A DNA stretch of 64,000 bases from Streptomyces sp. Edi4 (lineage in GTDB: Bacteria > Actinomycetota > Actinomycetes > Streptomycetales > Streptomycetaceae), in the NCBI RefSeq assembly GCF_040253615.1, contig NZ_JBEJGY010000004.1, positions 4,588,001 through 4,652,000 on the forward strand, written 5' to 3'. Position numbers and translations under genes: made by a program. This document shows positions 25,265 to 34,300 of the stretch, one piece after another; the stretch's first letter is position 1; each line of letters begins with the position of its first letter. Under the pieces are notes generated by a model. That model was not told the DNA's origin and ran no database searches. It was given only the letters and a program-made list of their open reading frames with translations.

Positions 25265-25519
25265 TCAGCCGCGGGCCGCGCGGCGCTGCTCGGCGATGGT
25301 CAGCAGCACGCCCGCCCCCGCGATCAGGAAGCCGACGCCCATCAGCATGCAGATCAGATAGGCGTAGGACGGGAACGGGTGGATGTCCAGGAACAGCGGC
25401 GCCACCGTGACCAGCGTGGCGAGCGCGCCGACGAAGAACACCACGACGCCGACGCGAACCAGCCGATCACCGGTGGTGGGGGCGTCGCGGTCGGTCCTGG
25501 GCTGGGTTTCGGTACTCAC
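25265..25519 (-). CDS. Small two-helix membrane protein
   Basis: This 84-residue protein has a 20-residue polar head (MSTETQPRTDRDAPTTGDRL), two transmembrane helices (VGVVVFFVGALATLVTVAP and AYLICMLMGVGFLIAGAGVL) and a basic tail (AEQRRAARG). The loop FLDIHPFPSY between the helices is probably extracellular. No known function can be assigned. It is convergent with the HAD gene and divergent from the cold-shock gene, with 171 bp between their starts. Confidence 0.75.
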   Translation of the reverse strand: MSTETQPRTDRDAPTTGDRLVRVGVVVFFVGALATLVTVAPLFLDIHPFPSYAYLICMLMGVGFLIAGAGVLLTIAEQRRAARG

Positions 25520-25690
25520 CCGTCCAGGGTAGTTCCCTGCTGCTGAGGACAGCCCCGAACGGTCTTGTCAGCGGCTCCTGGGCCATTAGCCTTGGTGCGG
25601 GCGGGCCGGCAGGAGGCTCGCCGCAGTGCTATCGAGAGCGTTTCTTTCGGCGCCCCGCACCCAACGACGAGTACGAGGACGAGGACAGAC

Positions 25691-26074
25691 GTGCCTACCG
25701 GCAAGGTCAAGTGGTTCAACAGCGAGAAGGGCTTCGGCTTTCTCTCCCGTGACGACGGCGGCGACGTCTTCGTGCACTCCTCCGTGCTTCCCACCGGAGT
25801 CGAGGCCCTGAAGCCCGGGCAGCGCGTCGAGTTCGGCGTCGTCGCCGGGCAGCGCGGTGACCAGGCGCTGTCCGTCACGGTCCTCGACCCGGCGCCCTCG
25901 GTGGCCGCCGCCCAGCGCCGCAAGCCCGACGAACTGGCCTCCATCGTGCAGGACTTGACGACCCTTCTGGAGAACATCACACCGATGCTGGAGAAGGGCC
26001 GCTACCCCGACAAGGCGGCGGGCAAGAAGATCGGCGGCCTGCTGCGGGCGGTCGCCGACCAGCTGGACGTCTGA
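25691..26074 (+). CDS. Cold-shock domain protein with a C-terminal extension
   Basis: This 127-residue protein begins at GTG 25691, followed by PTGKVKWFNSEKGFGFLSRD. The cold-shock fold is in residues 1-66 with RNP1 (KGFGFLS) and RNP2 (DVFVHSS). A C-terminal extension of about 60 residues (ELASIVQDLTTLLENITPML, then AGKKIGGLLRAVADQLDV) is predicted to be helical, as in the longer streptomycete cold-shock proteins. It probably binds single-stranded RNA or DNA as a chaperone. The sequence GAGGACGAGGACAGAC precedes the start. Confidence 0.9.
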   Translation: MPTGKVKWFNSEKGFGFLSRDDGGDVFVHSSVLPTGVEALKPGQRVEFGVVAGQRGDQALSVTVLDPAPSVAAAQRRKPDELASIVQDLTTLLENITPMLEKGRYPDKAAGKKIGGLLRAVADQLDV

Positions 26075-26107
26075 GCCGGCCGCGCGGCGCCCGGGTGGCG
26101 CCGCGCG

Positions 26108-26276
26108 CTAGGGGGCGTCTGGTGGACCATGGCCGGCGGTGCGGCGTCTGGCACGGCACCTCGCGGCGTTGCCGAATCGCCCCGACAGCTCCGCCATCGA
26201 GACGCTCCGGCGCCTTGCGACGCACCGCACCGGACGCCGCGCCCTGACCGACCCTGATCCACCGGACACCCCCTAG
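26108..26276. mobile_element. MITE-like element of about 169 bp with CTAG ends
   Basis: The element is flanked by CTAG at both ends (26108-26111 and 26273-26276). Its ends are 22-bp inverted repeats (26108-26129 against 26255-26276, three mismatches) containing GGGGGTGTCCGGTGGATCA or a close variant. It contains no gene and is far too short for a transposase, so it is a non-autonomous miniature element that would be mobilised in trans. Its right CTAG supplies the TAG stop codon of mqnD. It is unrelated in sequence to the IS630 ends at 7027. Confidence 0.75.
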
Positions 26277-27124
26277 CCGAATGACAGCGCGTCGGGGCCG
26301 AGGGCGGGTACGAGCCCTTCGGCCGCGGCGCGGGTGAGCAGGCCGCGTACCGCCGCGTAGCCGTCCTCGCCGAGGTCGGCGGTGAACTCGTTGACGTAGA
26401 GCCCGATGTGGCGGTCGGCCACGGCCGGGTCCATCTCCTGGGCGTGCTCGTGCACATAGGGCCTGGACGCCTCCGGGTCGTCCCAGGCGAGCCGCACGGA
26501 GGCGCGGGCGGACTCGGCGAGCCGGCGCAGCGTGTCCGCGCCCAGCGAGCGCTTGGCGATGATCGCGCCGAGCGGGATGGGAAGACCGGTGGCCGTCTCC
26601 CAGTACTCACCCATGTCGGCCAGGCAGTGCAGCCCGTAGTTCTGATAGGTGAACCGGGCCTCGTGGATGACGAGCCCGGCATCCACCTTGCCGTCGCGCA
26701 CCGCCGGCATGATCTCGTGGAACGGCATGACGACGACCTCGCCGACCCCGCCCGGCAGGACGTCCGCGGCCCACAGCCGGAACAGCAGGTACGCCGTCGA
26801 CTTCTCGCTCGGCACGGCGACCACCTTGCCCGTCAAGTCCGTCGCGGGCTCGCGGGTCAGCACCAGCGGGCCGCAGCCCCGGCCGAGCGCGCCGCCGCAC
26901 GGCAGCAGCGCGTACTCGTCGAGGATCCACGGCAGCACCGCGTACGACACCTTGAGCACGTCGAATTCGCCGCGCTCGGCCATGCCGTTGGTGATGTCGA
27001 TGTCCGCGAACGTCACGTCGAGGGCGGGCGCGCCCGGCACCCGGCCGTGCGCCCACGCGTCGAAGACGAAGGTGTCGTTCGGGCAGGGGGAGAACGCGAT
27101 CTTCAGCGCCGGTTCAGTGCCCAT
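26273..27124 (-). CDS. mqnD: 1,4-dihydroxy-6-naphthoate synthase (futalosine menaquinone pathway)
   Basis: This 283-residue MqnD converts cyclic dehypoxanthinyl futalosine to 1,4-dihydroxy-6-naphthoate. It is recognised by the N-terminal LKIAFSPCPNDTFVFDAWAH, the central VVVMPFHEIMPAVRDGKVDA, then IHEARFTYQNYGL with its likely catalytic His, and LGAIIAKRSLG. MqnA shares the fold but lacks the FSPCPNDTF start. The ATG at 27124 overlaps the end of mqnB by 11 bases, so the two are translationally coupled. A GTG at 27136 is an alternative. The TAG stop is part of the CTAG at the MITE border, and the C-terminus (LGPDALSFG) appears complete. Confidence 0.93.
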   Translation of the reverse strand: MGTEPALKIAFSPCPNDTFVFDAWAHGRVPGAPALDVTFADIDITNGMAERGEFDVLKVSYAVLPWILDEYALLPCGGALGRGCGPLVLTREPATDLTGKVVAVPSEKSTAYLLFRLWAADVLPGGVGEVVVMPFHEIMPAVRDGKVDAGLVIHEARFTYQNYGLHCLADMGEYWETATGLPIPLGAIIAKRSLGADTLRRLAESARASVRLAWDDPEASRPYVHEHAQEMDPAVADRHIGLYVNEFTADLGEDGYAAVRGLLTRAAAEGLVPALGPDALSFG

Positions 27125-27881
27125 ACGTCGTTCCACGCTCCCATGCGGTCGTCCAACTCTCCAGTACGGCGGGCAGCTTCTCGAACGCGCCGGTGAGGGC
27201 GGCGAGCGCGTCGCCGATCCGCCAGGCCGAACGGTCGCGCGGGCCGATCGCGTTGGAGATCGCGCGGATCTCCAGGACCGGCAGGCCGTACTGGTCGGCG
27301 GCCTCGGCGACGCCGAAGCCCTCCATCGCCTCGGCCAGGGCGCCCGGGTGGCGGGCCAGCAGCTCGGCGGCGCGCCCGGCGGTGCCGGTGGCGGTGGTCA
27401 CGGTGAGGACCGGGCCGCGCGCGGCGCCCAGCGCGCGCGCCGCGTGGCGGGCGAGAGCGTCGTGCACGTCCACCTCGTGGCGCCCGAAGCCGAGCTCCGT
27501 GACGGGGATGAAGCCCTCGGGTGAGCCGGCGCCCAGGTCCGCTGCGATGATCGACGAGGACACGACGAGCGAGCCGAGCGGCGCGGCGCCGGGGAAGCCG
27601 CCGCCGATGCCCGCCGAGAGCACCAGGTCGTAGCCGGGGCGCCGGCCGAGGGCAAGGGCGGTGCCGGCGGCGGCCGCCGCGGGGCCCACGCCCACCGCGT
27701 ACACCTCGATCTCGTGCCCCGCGCGGCCGTGGCGCACCAGCGGCGAAGGGGCCGGCCCCGGTCCGTCGGACAGGGCGCGCCGGACGCTCTCCTGGCCCAG
27801 GCGCGCGTATCCGGCTACGGCGAGGCCGGCGGCGACGGAGTCCGCCTCCGCCGCCACCGCGGTCGCGACCAGTACACGCAT
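27114..27881 (-). CDS. mqnB: Futalosine hydrolase
   Basis: This 255-residue nucleosidase of the purine nucleoside phosphorylase fold removes hypoxanthine from futalosine in menaquinone synthesis. It starts MRVLVATAVAAEADSVAAGL. The substrate-binding segments are LVLSAGIGGGFPGAAPLGSL and AEAMEGFGVAEAADQYGLPV, with the catalytic E-x-M-E-G-like motif, then LEIRAISNAIGPRDRSAWRI. An internal 25-residue loop (SDGPGPAPSPLVRHGRA) is seen in actinobacterial members. It overlaps mqnD downstream by 11 bp and follows the DUF2771 lipoprotein gene on the same strand with 17 bp between, so the three are probably one operon. Confidence 0.92.
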   Translation of the reverse strand: MRVLVATAVAAEADSVAAGLAVAGYARLGQESVRRALSDGPGPAPSPLVRHGRAGHEIEVYAVGVGPAAAAAGTALALGRRPGYDLVLSAGIGGGFPGAAPLGSLVVSSSIIAADLGAGSPEGFIPVTELGFGRHEVDVHDALARHAARALGAARGPVLTVTTATGTAGRAAELLARHPGALAEAMEGFGVAEAADQYGLPVLEIRAISNAIGPRDRSAWRIGDALAALTGAFEKLPAVLESWTTAWERGTTYGH

Positions 27882-27898
27882 CAGGCGCGGCCCACGCG

Positions 27899-28393
27899 TC
27901 AGGAGCTGGTGCGCTTGAGGGTGAAGCTCCAGACCGACTCCGGCTTGCTGTCCTTGTTGAGCTGGATGATGCTCACCTTCTTCTCCTTCGGCGCGGCGCC
28001 CTGCCCGCCGGTGGAGAAGACGTCGGCGCCGGGGAAGCTGCGGTACGTCTGGTCGGACGCCTCGGTGATCGGGCTGCCGTCGAGCAGCGCGATCCACTTG
28101 CTGCCGTTCTCGACGACCTTCGGGTCGACGCCGAGACGCAGGGTCGAGCCGGGCGCGTAGTCGATCGACTTGGCGTCCTTGACGCCGCTGAGGCAGCTGG
28201 TGAGCTTGTCCTCGGCGAGCGGCTTGCCGTCGCCGCGGCAGGACGCCTCGGTGTGGACGGAGTCGGTGCCGACCGTCACGGTCGCGAGAGGCGTCGGCTT
28301 GTCGCAGGCGGAGAGGACGAGGAGTCCGGCGGAGGCGGCGGCGAGTGCGAGGCCGGCCCGGCGGGTCCTGCCGGAAGTGAGCGCAACGGTCAT
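27899..28393 (-). CDS. DUF2771-family lipoprotein
   Basis: This 164-residue secreted lipoprotein has a signal peptide (RTRRAGLALAAASAGLLVLS) and lipobox LSAC with Cys30. The mature part contains DSVHTEASCRGDGKP, LTSCLSGVKDAKSIDYAPGS, TLRLGVDPKVVENGSKW and KEKKVSIIQLNKDSKPESVW. It matches the DUF2771 pattern with two conserved cysteines likely to form a disulfide. Its function is unknown. It is the first gene of the apparent DUF2771-mqnB-mqnD transcription unit. Confidence 0.85.
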   Translation of the reverse strand: MTVALTSGRTRRAGLALAAASAGLLVLSACDKPTPLATVTVGTDSVHTEASCRGDGKPLAEDKLTSCLSGVKDAKSIDYAPGSTLRLGVDPKVVENGSKWIALLDGSPITEASDQTYRSFPGADVFSTGGQGAAPKEKKVSIIQLNKDSKPESVWSFTLKRTSS

Positions 28394-28489
28394 GGAGCGA
28401 AGGCTATCGGTCGCCCTGGGCCAAGCCGCGCGGGGGTGTGGCGTGCCGCGTCGGTGTTGCCCGGTCGCCCCGGCTCGGGCCGGCCCGGC

Positions 28490-29845
28490 TCAGGCGACCC
28501 GGGGGCGCGGCGTGCCGTGGTGCGCGGCCCGCAGCAGGCCCCGTACGGAGACGACGGCGCCGAGCGTGAGCAGGGCGGCGGCCACCGACATGCCGAGGAC
28601 GCCGTTGAGCGGCAGCGCTATGCCGATCGCCCCGCCGAGCACCCACGCCACCTGGAGCAGTGTCTCCGAACGGGCGAAGGCGGAGGTGCGGACCTCCTCG
28701 GGCACGTCGCGCTGGATCATCGCGTCGAGCGCCAGCTTGGCCAGGGCCTGGGTGAGCCCCGCCGTCGCGCCGAGCACGGCCACCATCACGCCGCTGAAGA
28801 GCGCCGCCGACAGCACGGCGGCGCCGAGCGCGATGCTCAGCATCGTCACGATCAGGACCTCGGGCCCGCGCGCCTTGAGGAGTGAGCCGACGGCGGTGCC
28901 CAGCGCGTTGCCGACGCCCGCCGACACGCCCACGATGCCGAGCGAGACGGCCGCGCTCTGCCCCGACAGGGGGTGTTCGCGGAGCAGGAAGGCGAGGAAG
29001 AAGATCAGGAACCCGGAGAGCGCGCGCAGCGCGGCGTTGGCGTACAGACCGTTCTGCACGGACACGCCGACCGTCCGCAGGCTGGGCTTGCGGCCCTCGC
29101 GGTCGGAGAGGCGGGCCTTGGTCTCGCCCTTCGCCGAGTCGACCTTGGGGGGCAGTGTGAAGGCCAGGAAGGTACCCCCGGAGAAGACGCAGAACGCCGC
29201 GTACAGCGGCCACTGCGGTCCCACGCGCGAGAGCGCGGCGCCGATCGGGGCGGCCGCGCCGGTGGCGAGCAGCCCCGCGAGGGTGACCCGCGAATTGGCC
29301 TTCACCAGGGAGAAGCGCGGCGGCAGCAGGCGCGGCACGACGGCGCTTCTGACCACGCCGTACGCCTTGGAGGCCACCAGCACGCCGAGCGCCGCGGGAT
29401 AGAGCTCGAGGCCGCCGGTGGCGACCGCGCCGGACATGGTGAGCGCCAGCACGGCCCGGGCCAGCATCGCGCCGGCCATCGCGGCGCGCCGGCCGTGCGG
29501 CATCCGGTCGAGCAGGGGGCCGATCACGGGCGCCAGAAGAGTGAAGGGCGCCATCGTGATCGCCAGATAGAGGGCGACACGGCCGCGCGCCTGGTCGGTC
29601 GGCACGGAGAAGAAGACGGTGGAGGCGAGCGCCACGGTGATCAGCACGTCGCCCGCGCCGTTCACCGCGTGCAGCTCGATCAGTTTGCCGAGGCCCGACT
29701 CACCGGCGCCGTGCGCGTGGGTGGCTTTTCTGATCGAACGCGCCGTTCCCGAGAAGGGCAGACGCAGGGCATGACCGACCGCCCGTCCCGCCCTGCGCAG
29801 GCGGCCGGACCCGTCCCAATTCCTTGACGACCTCGCGGTGGCCAC
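28490..29845 (-). CDS. MFS transporter
   Basis: This 451-residue, 12-helix major facilitator starts VATARSSRNWDGSGRLRRAG at a GTG near 29845. The basic N-terminal tail is about 60 residues. The first helix follows LGKLIELHAVNGAGDVLITV. The signature loop LLDRMPHGRRAAMAGAML lies between helices 2 and 3, and a charged central loop (PKVDSAKGETKARLSDREGR) separates the halves. It belongs to the MFS_1 type without a recognisable substrate motif. In Streptomyces it is conserved next to the mqnB/DUF2771 genes and DUF3027, which is how this neighbourhood is laid out here. The start is approximate to a base because the frame was set from the stop. Confidence 0.85.
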   Translation of the reverse strand: MATARSSRNWDGSGRLRRAGRAVGHALRLPFSGTARSIRKATHAHGAGESGLGKLIELHAVNGAGDVLITVALASTVFFSVPTDQARGRVALYLAITMAPFTLLAPVIGPLLDRMPHGRRAAMAGAMLARAVLALTMSGAVATGGLELYPAALGVLVASKAYGVVRSAVVPRLLPPRFSLVKANSRVTLAGLLATGAAAPIGAALSRVGPQWPLYAAFCVFSGGTFLAFTLPPKVDSAKGETKARLSDREGRKPSLRTVGVSVQNGLYANAALRALSGFLIFFLAFLLREHPLSGQSAAVSLGIVGVSAGVGNALGTAVGSLLKARGPEVLIVTMLSIALGAAVLSAALFSGVMVAVLGATAGLTQALAKLALDAMIQRDVPEEVRTSAFARSETLLQVAWVLGGAIGIALPLNGVLGMSVAAALLTLGAVVSVRGLLRAAHHGTPRPRVA

Positions 29846-30182
29846 CCCGCCATAGTGCCCCAACCCCGTCCGACCCGAACCAGGATTCGGACGCGCAGGT
29901 GGGCCGGGCGCCCCGAAGGGGGTAGCGTGACAGGCGCGCCGCCCGCGGCTGCCCAAGGCCGCGCGCCTCTCCGTGATCCCGCAGAATGGGTCGCAGAAGG
30001 TGCGCCTCCACGCTCATACGGAGCAGGGGGGACCCCCTTGGTCAGTGAACTGGACAGCCGCTGGGCAGTTGATCGCCCGGGCGCGGACGTTGACGCGGCC
30101 CCCTGGTCCGCTCCGCCCGCCACCCGTACGCATTCGGCTCCCCGGCGCACCCGTGAGACGGCGTAGGAGAGAAGCGAGACCT
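29846..30182. other. Intergenic region between divergent MFS and DUF3027 genes
   Basis: These 337 bp separate two divergent genes and probably hold both promoters. The stretch GAAGGGGGTAGCGTGACAGG at about 29915-29934 has a TAGCGT box that could be a -10. A frame of about 75 codons from a GTG near 29925 was considered and not accepted because its composition is not coding-like. The last 20 bases carry AGGAGAGAAG, the ribosome binding site of the DUF3027 gene. Confidence 0.45.
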
Positions 30183-31094
30183 GTGAGTGCTGCGACGACG
30201 CGAAGCCGTACCCCTGACCGCCTGTGCGCCGAGGCGGTCGAGCTAGCCCGCGAGGCGGCGGAGGAAGCCGCCGCGCCCGGTGTGGTCGGCGAGCATGTGG
30301 CCCTGGTCTCGGAGGGTGACCGGGTTGTCACGCACTTCTTCGAGTGCAAGGAGCCCGGCTACCGGGGCTGGCGCTGGGCGGTCACCGTCGCCCGGGCCTC
30401 CCGGGCCAAGCTGGTCACCCTCGACGAGACGGTCCTGCTGCCCGGGCCCGACGCGCTCCGGGCGCCCGAGTGGGTGCCGTGGAGCGAGCGGCTGCGGCCC
30501 GGCGACATGGGACCCGGCGATCTGCTGCCCACCGAGGCCGACGACCTGCGCCTTGAACCCGGCTACACCGGTGAGGACGCGCCGCCGCCCAACGCGGTGG
30601 TCTCCGAGGAGATGGCCGAGCGGGTCGAGGCGGAGGACGCCGAGCTGGCCGACCGGGACGTGCCGGCGGGGACGGCGCGCGGGTCCATCGCGTCCGTCGC
30701 CGACGAGCTCGGCATGCGCCGGGCGCGGGTGCTTTCGCGGTACGGGCTGCACGCGGCGGCCGACCGGTGGGAGGAGTCCTTCGGCGGCAAGACCGCGATG
30801 GCTCAGGCGGCGCCGGCCTCGTGTGTGTCCTGCGCGTTCCTGGTGCCCATCGCGGGGTCCCTCTCGCAGGCCTTCGGTATCTGCGCCAACGAGTTCGGTC
30901 CTGCGGACGGGCATGTCGTGGCGCTCGACTACGGGTGCGGGGGGCACTCCGAGGCGGCGGTCATGCCTAAGCCGCTGCGGCCGGCTGCGCCGGTGCTCGA
31001 CACGGTGGAGGCGGATGTGCTGATCCGCGGCATCGACCGTGCGGGCTCCGTCCCCGACACCCCGGACCCCACGGACGACCTGGGCCACTCCTGA
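30183..31094 (+). CDS. DUF3027 family protein
   Basis: This 303-residue actinobacterial protein starts at GTG 30183 (SAATTRSRTPDRLCAEAVEL) with AGGAGAG about ten bases upstream. The conserved parts are VGEHVALVSEGDRVVTHFFE, GYRGWRWAVTVARASRAKLV and TLDETVLLPGPDALRAPEWV. A cysteine cluster follows near residues 218-260: CVSCAFLVP, FGICANEF and DYGCGGHSE. The four cysteines look like a zinc site. DUF3027 has no established biochemical role; members are common in mycolic-acid bacteria and Streptomyces. It is transcribed away from the MFS gene. Confidence 0.88.
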   Translation: MSAATTRSRTPDRLCAEAVELAREAAEEAAAPGVVGEHVALVSEGDRVVTHFFECKEPGYRGWRWAVTVARASRAKLVTLDETVLLPGPDALRAPEWVPWSERLRPGDMGPGDLLPTEADDLRLEPGYTGEDAPPPNAVVSEEMAERVEAEDAELADRDVPAGTARGSIASVADELGMRRARVLSRYGLHAAADRWEESFGGKTAMAQAAPASCVSCAFLVPIAGSLSQAFGICANEFGPADGHVVALDYGCGGHSEAAVMPKPLRPAAPVLDTVEADVLIRGIDRAGSVPDTPDPTDDLGHS

Positions 31095-31369
31095 CCCCTG
31101 GGGCTCCGCCCAGGTATGCCCATACGGGCCGGGATCGGATGCACAGGGGCGCGGGGAGCTGCGCGAGAAGCGAGCCAGGTCCGCGGCTGACCGGAGTTTT
31201 TAGGGGCGCGGGGAAGTGCGCGGGGTTGGGCCCCGCCACTGCGCGGGGTTGTTGGGCCCCGCCCCCAGCCCCCCGCACCCGGCGGAGCCCCCCGCACCCG
31301 GCGGAGGCCGTGCGCGGTACCTTCGGGCCGCAGTCCCGGAACGCGGGGCAGGACAGAGCGGAGTACGGC
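31095..31369. repeat. Intergenic region with repeat blocks
   Basis: CCTGGGGCTCCGCCCAGG at about 31099 forms a hairpin that could end transcription of the DUF3027 gene. Two blocks GGGGCGCGGGGAGCTGCGCG (about 31145) and GGGGCGCGGGGAAGTGCGCG (about 31203) belong to the dispersed intergenic family. A short direct repeat CCCCCGCACCCGGCGGAG occurs twice at about 31270-31305. The promoter of the next gene should be near 31310-31360. Confidence 0.6.
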
Positions 31370-34300
31370 GTGATCGTCAAGGCGATGGCGACCGAAGGGA
31401 CCGACCCCTTCGGCACGGCGCGGCTGCGGCGCGGAGTCCTGAACGCCTGGGGCGCGGGCCCGGCCAGATTCCGTGAGGACGCCAACGCCGAGGAAGACCT
31501 CGCCCTCGGCGGCTACCGCGACCGCCTCGTCGTGGAGCTCGCCCAGAACGCCGCCGACGCCGCGGCCAGGGCGAACACCACGGGCCGGCTCCGCCTGACC
31601 CTGCACCCCGCAGGCCAGGGCAACCCCGCCGTGCTTGCCGCCGCCAACACCGGCGCCCCCCTGGACGCGACCGGCGTCGAGTCCCTTTCCACCCTGCGCG
31701 CCAGCGCCAAGCGCGCCGACACCGAGGTGGCCGTGGGCCGCTTCGGCGTCGGATTCGCCGCCGTGCTGGCCGTCAGCGACGAGCCCGCAGTGGTGGGCCG
31801 CACCGGCGGCGTGCGCTGGTCGCTCGCCGAGGCCCGCGAACTGGCCGCCCAGGCCGCCCTCGCCAGCCCCGGCCTCGGTGACGAACTGCGCCGCCGTGCG
31901 GGCCACGTACCGCTGCTCAGGCTGCCGCTGCCCGCCGAGGGCGCCGCCCCCGAGGGATACGACACCGTCGTGGTGCTGCCGCTGCGCGACGGCACGGCAG
32001 AGGACCTGGTGCGCCGTCTGCTCGACGGCATCGACGACGCCCTGCTCCTGACTCTGCCGGGCCTGACCGAGATCGTCGTCGAGACCCCGGACACCACCCG
32101 GGTACTGCGGCGCTCCACGCACGACGCGTACGTCCACATCGACGACAGCCGGGACCAATCCGTCCACCGCTGGCGGACCATCAGCCGCCACGGCGCCCTC
32201 GGCGCGGACCTGCTCGCCGACCGTCCCGTCGAGGAACGACTGCGCCCGCACTGGACGGTGACCTGGGCGGTCCCGGTGGACGAGGACGGCGCGCCCGAGC
32301 GCCCCCGCACCGCCGCCGTCGTGCACGCGCCCACCCCCACCGACGAACCCCTCGGCATCCCCGCGCTGCTGATCGCCTCGTTCCCGCTCGACACCGCGCG
32401 CCGCCACCCCGCGCCGGGCGCCCTCACCGACTTCCTGGTCCAGCGCGCCGCCGACGCCTACGCCGAACTCCTCGGCGCCTGGCACCCGGTGACCACCGCC
32501 ACCGTCGACCTGGTGCCGGGCCCGCTGGGGCGGGGCGCGTTGGACGGCGCGCTGCGCGCGGCGGTCCTGGACCGGCTGCCGCGCGTCGCCTTCCTCGCGC
32601 CCGCCGCCCCCACCGAGGACCTGCTCGCGCTGCGCCCCTTCGAGGCCGAGGTGGTCGAGGGCGCGGGCGCCGACACCGTACGCGTCCTCGCCGAAGTCCT
32701 GCCCACACTGCTGCCCGCCGGCCTTGAACGCCGCCCGGAACTGCGGGCGTTGGAGGTCGGGCGCCTCTCGCTCGGCGACGCCATCGAGCGGATCGCGGGC
32801 GCCGAACGCGCCCCCGCGTGGTGGCACCGCCTCTACGACACCCTGGCCGGGGTCGACCCCGACCGGCTCTCCGGGCTTCCCGTGCCACTCGCGGGCGGCC
32901 GCACCGCCATCGGGCCGCGCCAGATCCTGCTTCCCCTCACCGACACCCCCGCCGACCTGGGGCGGCTCGGCCTGAAGGTCGCCCACCCCGACGCCGCGCA
33001 CCCGCTCCTGGAAAAGCTTGGCGCGCTGCCCGCGACGCCGCGCGCTGTCCTGACGACCCCTCAGGTGCGGGCCGCCGTCGCCGCGTCGCTCGACAGCGGT
33101 GAGATCTGGGACGAGGACGCGCTCGACGCCGACGAACTCGCCGACACCGTACTGACGTTGGTGCGCGAGGCGAACCTGGAACCCGGCGACGAGCCCTGGC
33201 TCGGCGCACTCGCCCTGCCCGACGAGGACGGCGAACTCGCCCCGGCGGGTGAACTCGTCCTGCCCGGATCGCCCTTCGCCGCCGTCATCCGTGAAGGTGA
33301 ACTGGCCGAGGTCGACCATGAGTTGGCCGAGCGCTGGGGCGAGCAGCCGCTCACCGCGTGCGGGGTGCTCGCCACGTTCGCCCTCGTACGCGCCACCGAT
33401 GTCGTTCTCGACCCCGACGAACTCGACGCGCGCGAGAGCGACTTCGCCGAGCCCGACGACGCGGGACTGCTCGACGCGGTGGACGTGTGGTGCGAGGACG
33501 TCCTGGACCGGCTGCCCGAGTCGCCGGTCCCGCCCGTCGCGACCGAGATCGTCGCCGTCCGCGACCTCGACCTCGTCGACGACGACGCCTGGCCCCGGGC
33601 GCTCGCCCTGCTCGCCAAGCCGCCCCTGCGGGACGCCCTGATCCAGCCGGTACGGGTCCTGCTGCCCGACGGCACCACCGAGTCCGTACGCCCCTACACC
33701 GCGTGGTGGCTGCGCGACCACCCCGTGCTCGACGGCCGTCGCCCCGCCGGACTGCGCGCGGCGGGCTCCGATCCGCTGCTGTCCGGTCTGTACGAGTCCG
33801 TGGACGCGACCGGGTTCGACGACGCGCAGGTCCTGCGGGCCCTTGGGGTACGCACCTCGGTGGCGGCGCTGCTCGACGAGCCGGGCGGCGCGGCGGAACT
33901 CCTCACCCGCCTCGCCGACCCGGACCTGACCGTGTCCGCCTCCCAACTCCACGCCCTGTACAGCGCGTTGGCCGACCTCGACCCCGAGCAGGTCACACTG
34001 CCGGACGAGCTGCGGGCCGTGGTGGACGGAGAGGCGCGGGTGGTCGACGCGGCGGACGCGGTCGTGGCGGACGCGCCCGATCTGCTGCCGCTGGCGGCCG
34101 GGCGCGCCCTGCTGCCGGTCGCGCCGGCGCGCGCGGCGGAGCTCGCGGAGCTGCTTCAGGTGGGGCGGCTCAGTGAGACGGCGGACGCGGAGGTGACGTC
34201 CGCGGGGGTCGAGCACGAGGTGCCGGAGGCGGTGCGGGCGCTGCTCGGGCCCCTGGCGCCGGCTACCTACGTCGAGCACGAGGAGCTGATGGCGGGCGGG

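Noticed and set aside
26273..27124. Assignment of the menaquinone gene as mqnA
   Set aside because: The FSPCPNDTF start and the overlap with mqnB fit MqnD; MqnA has a different N-terminus.
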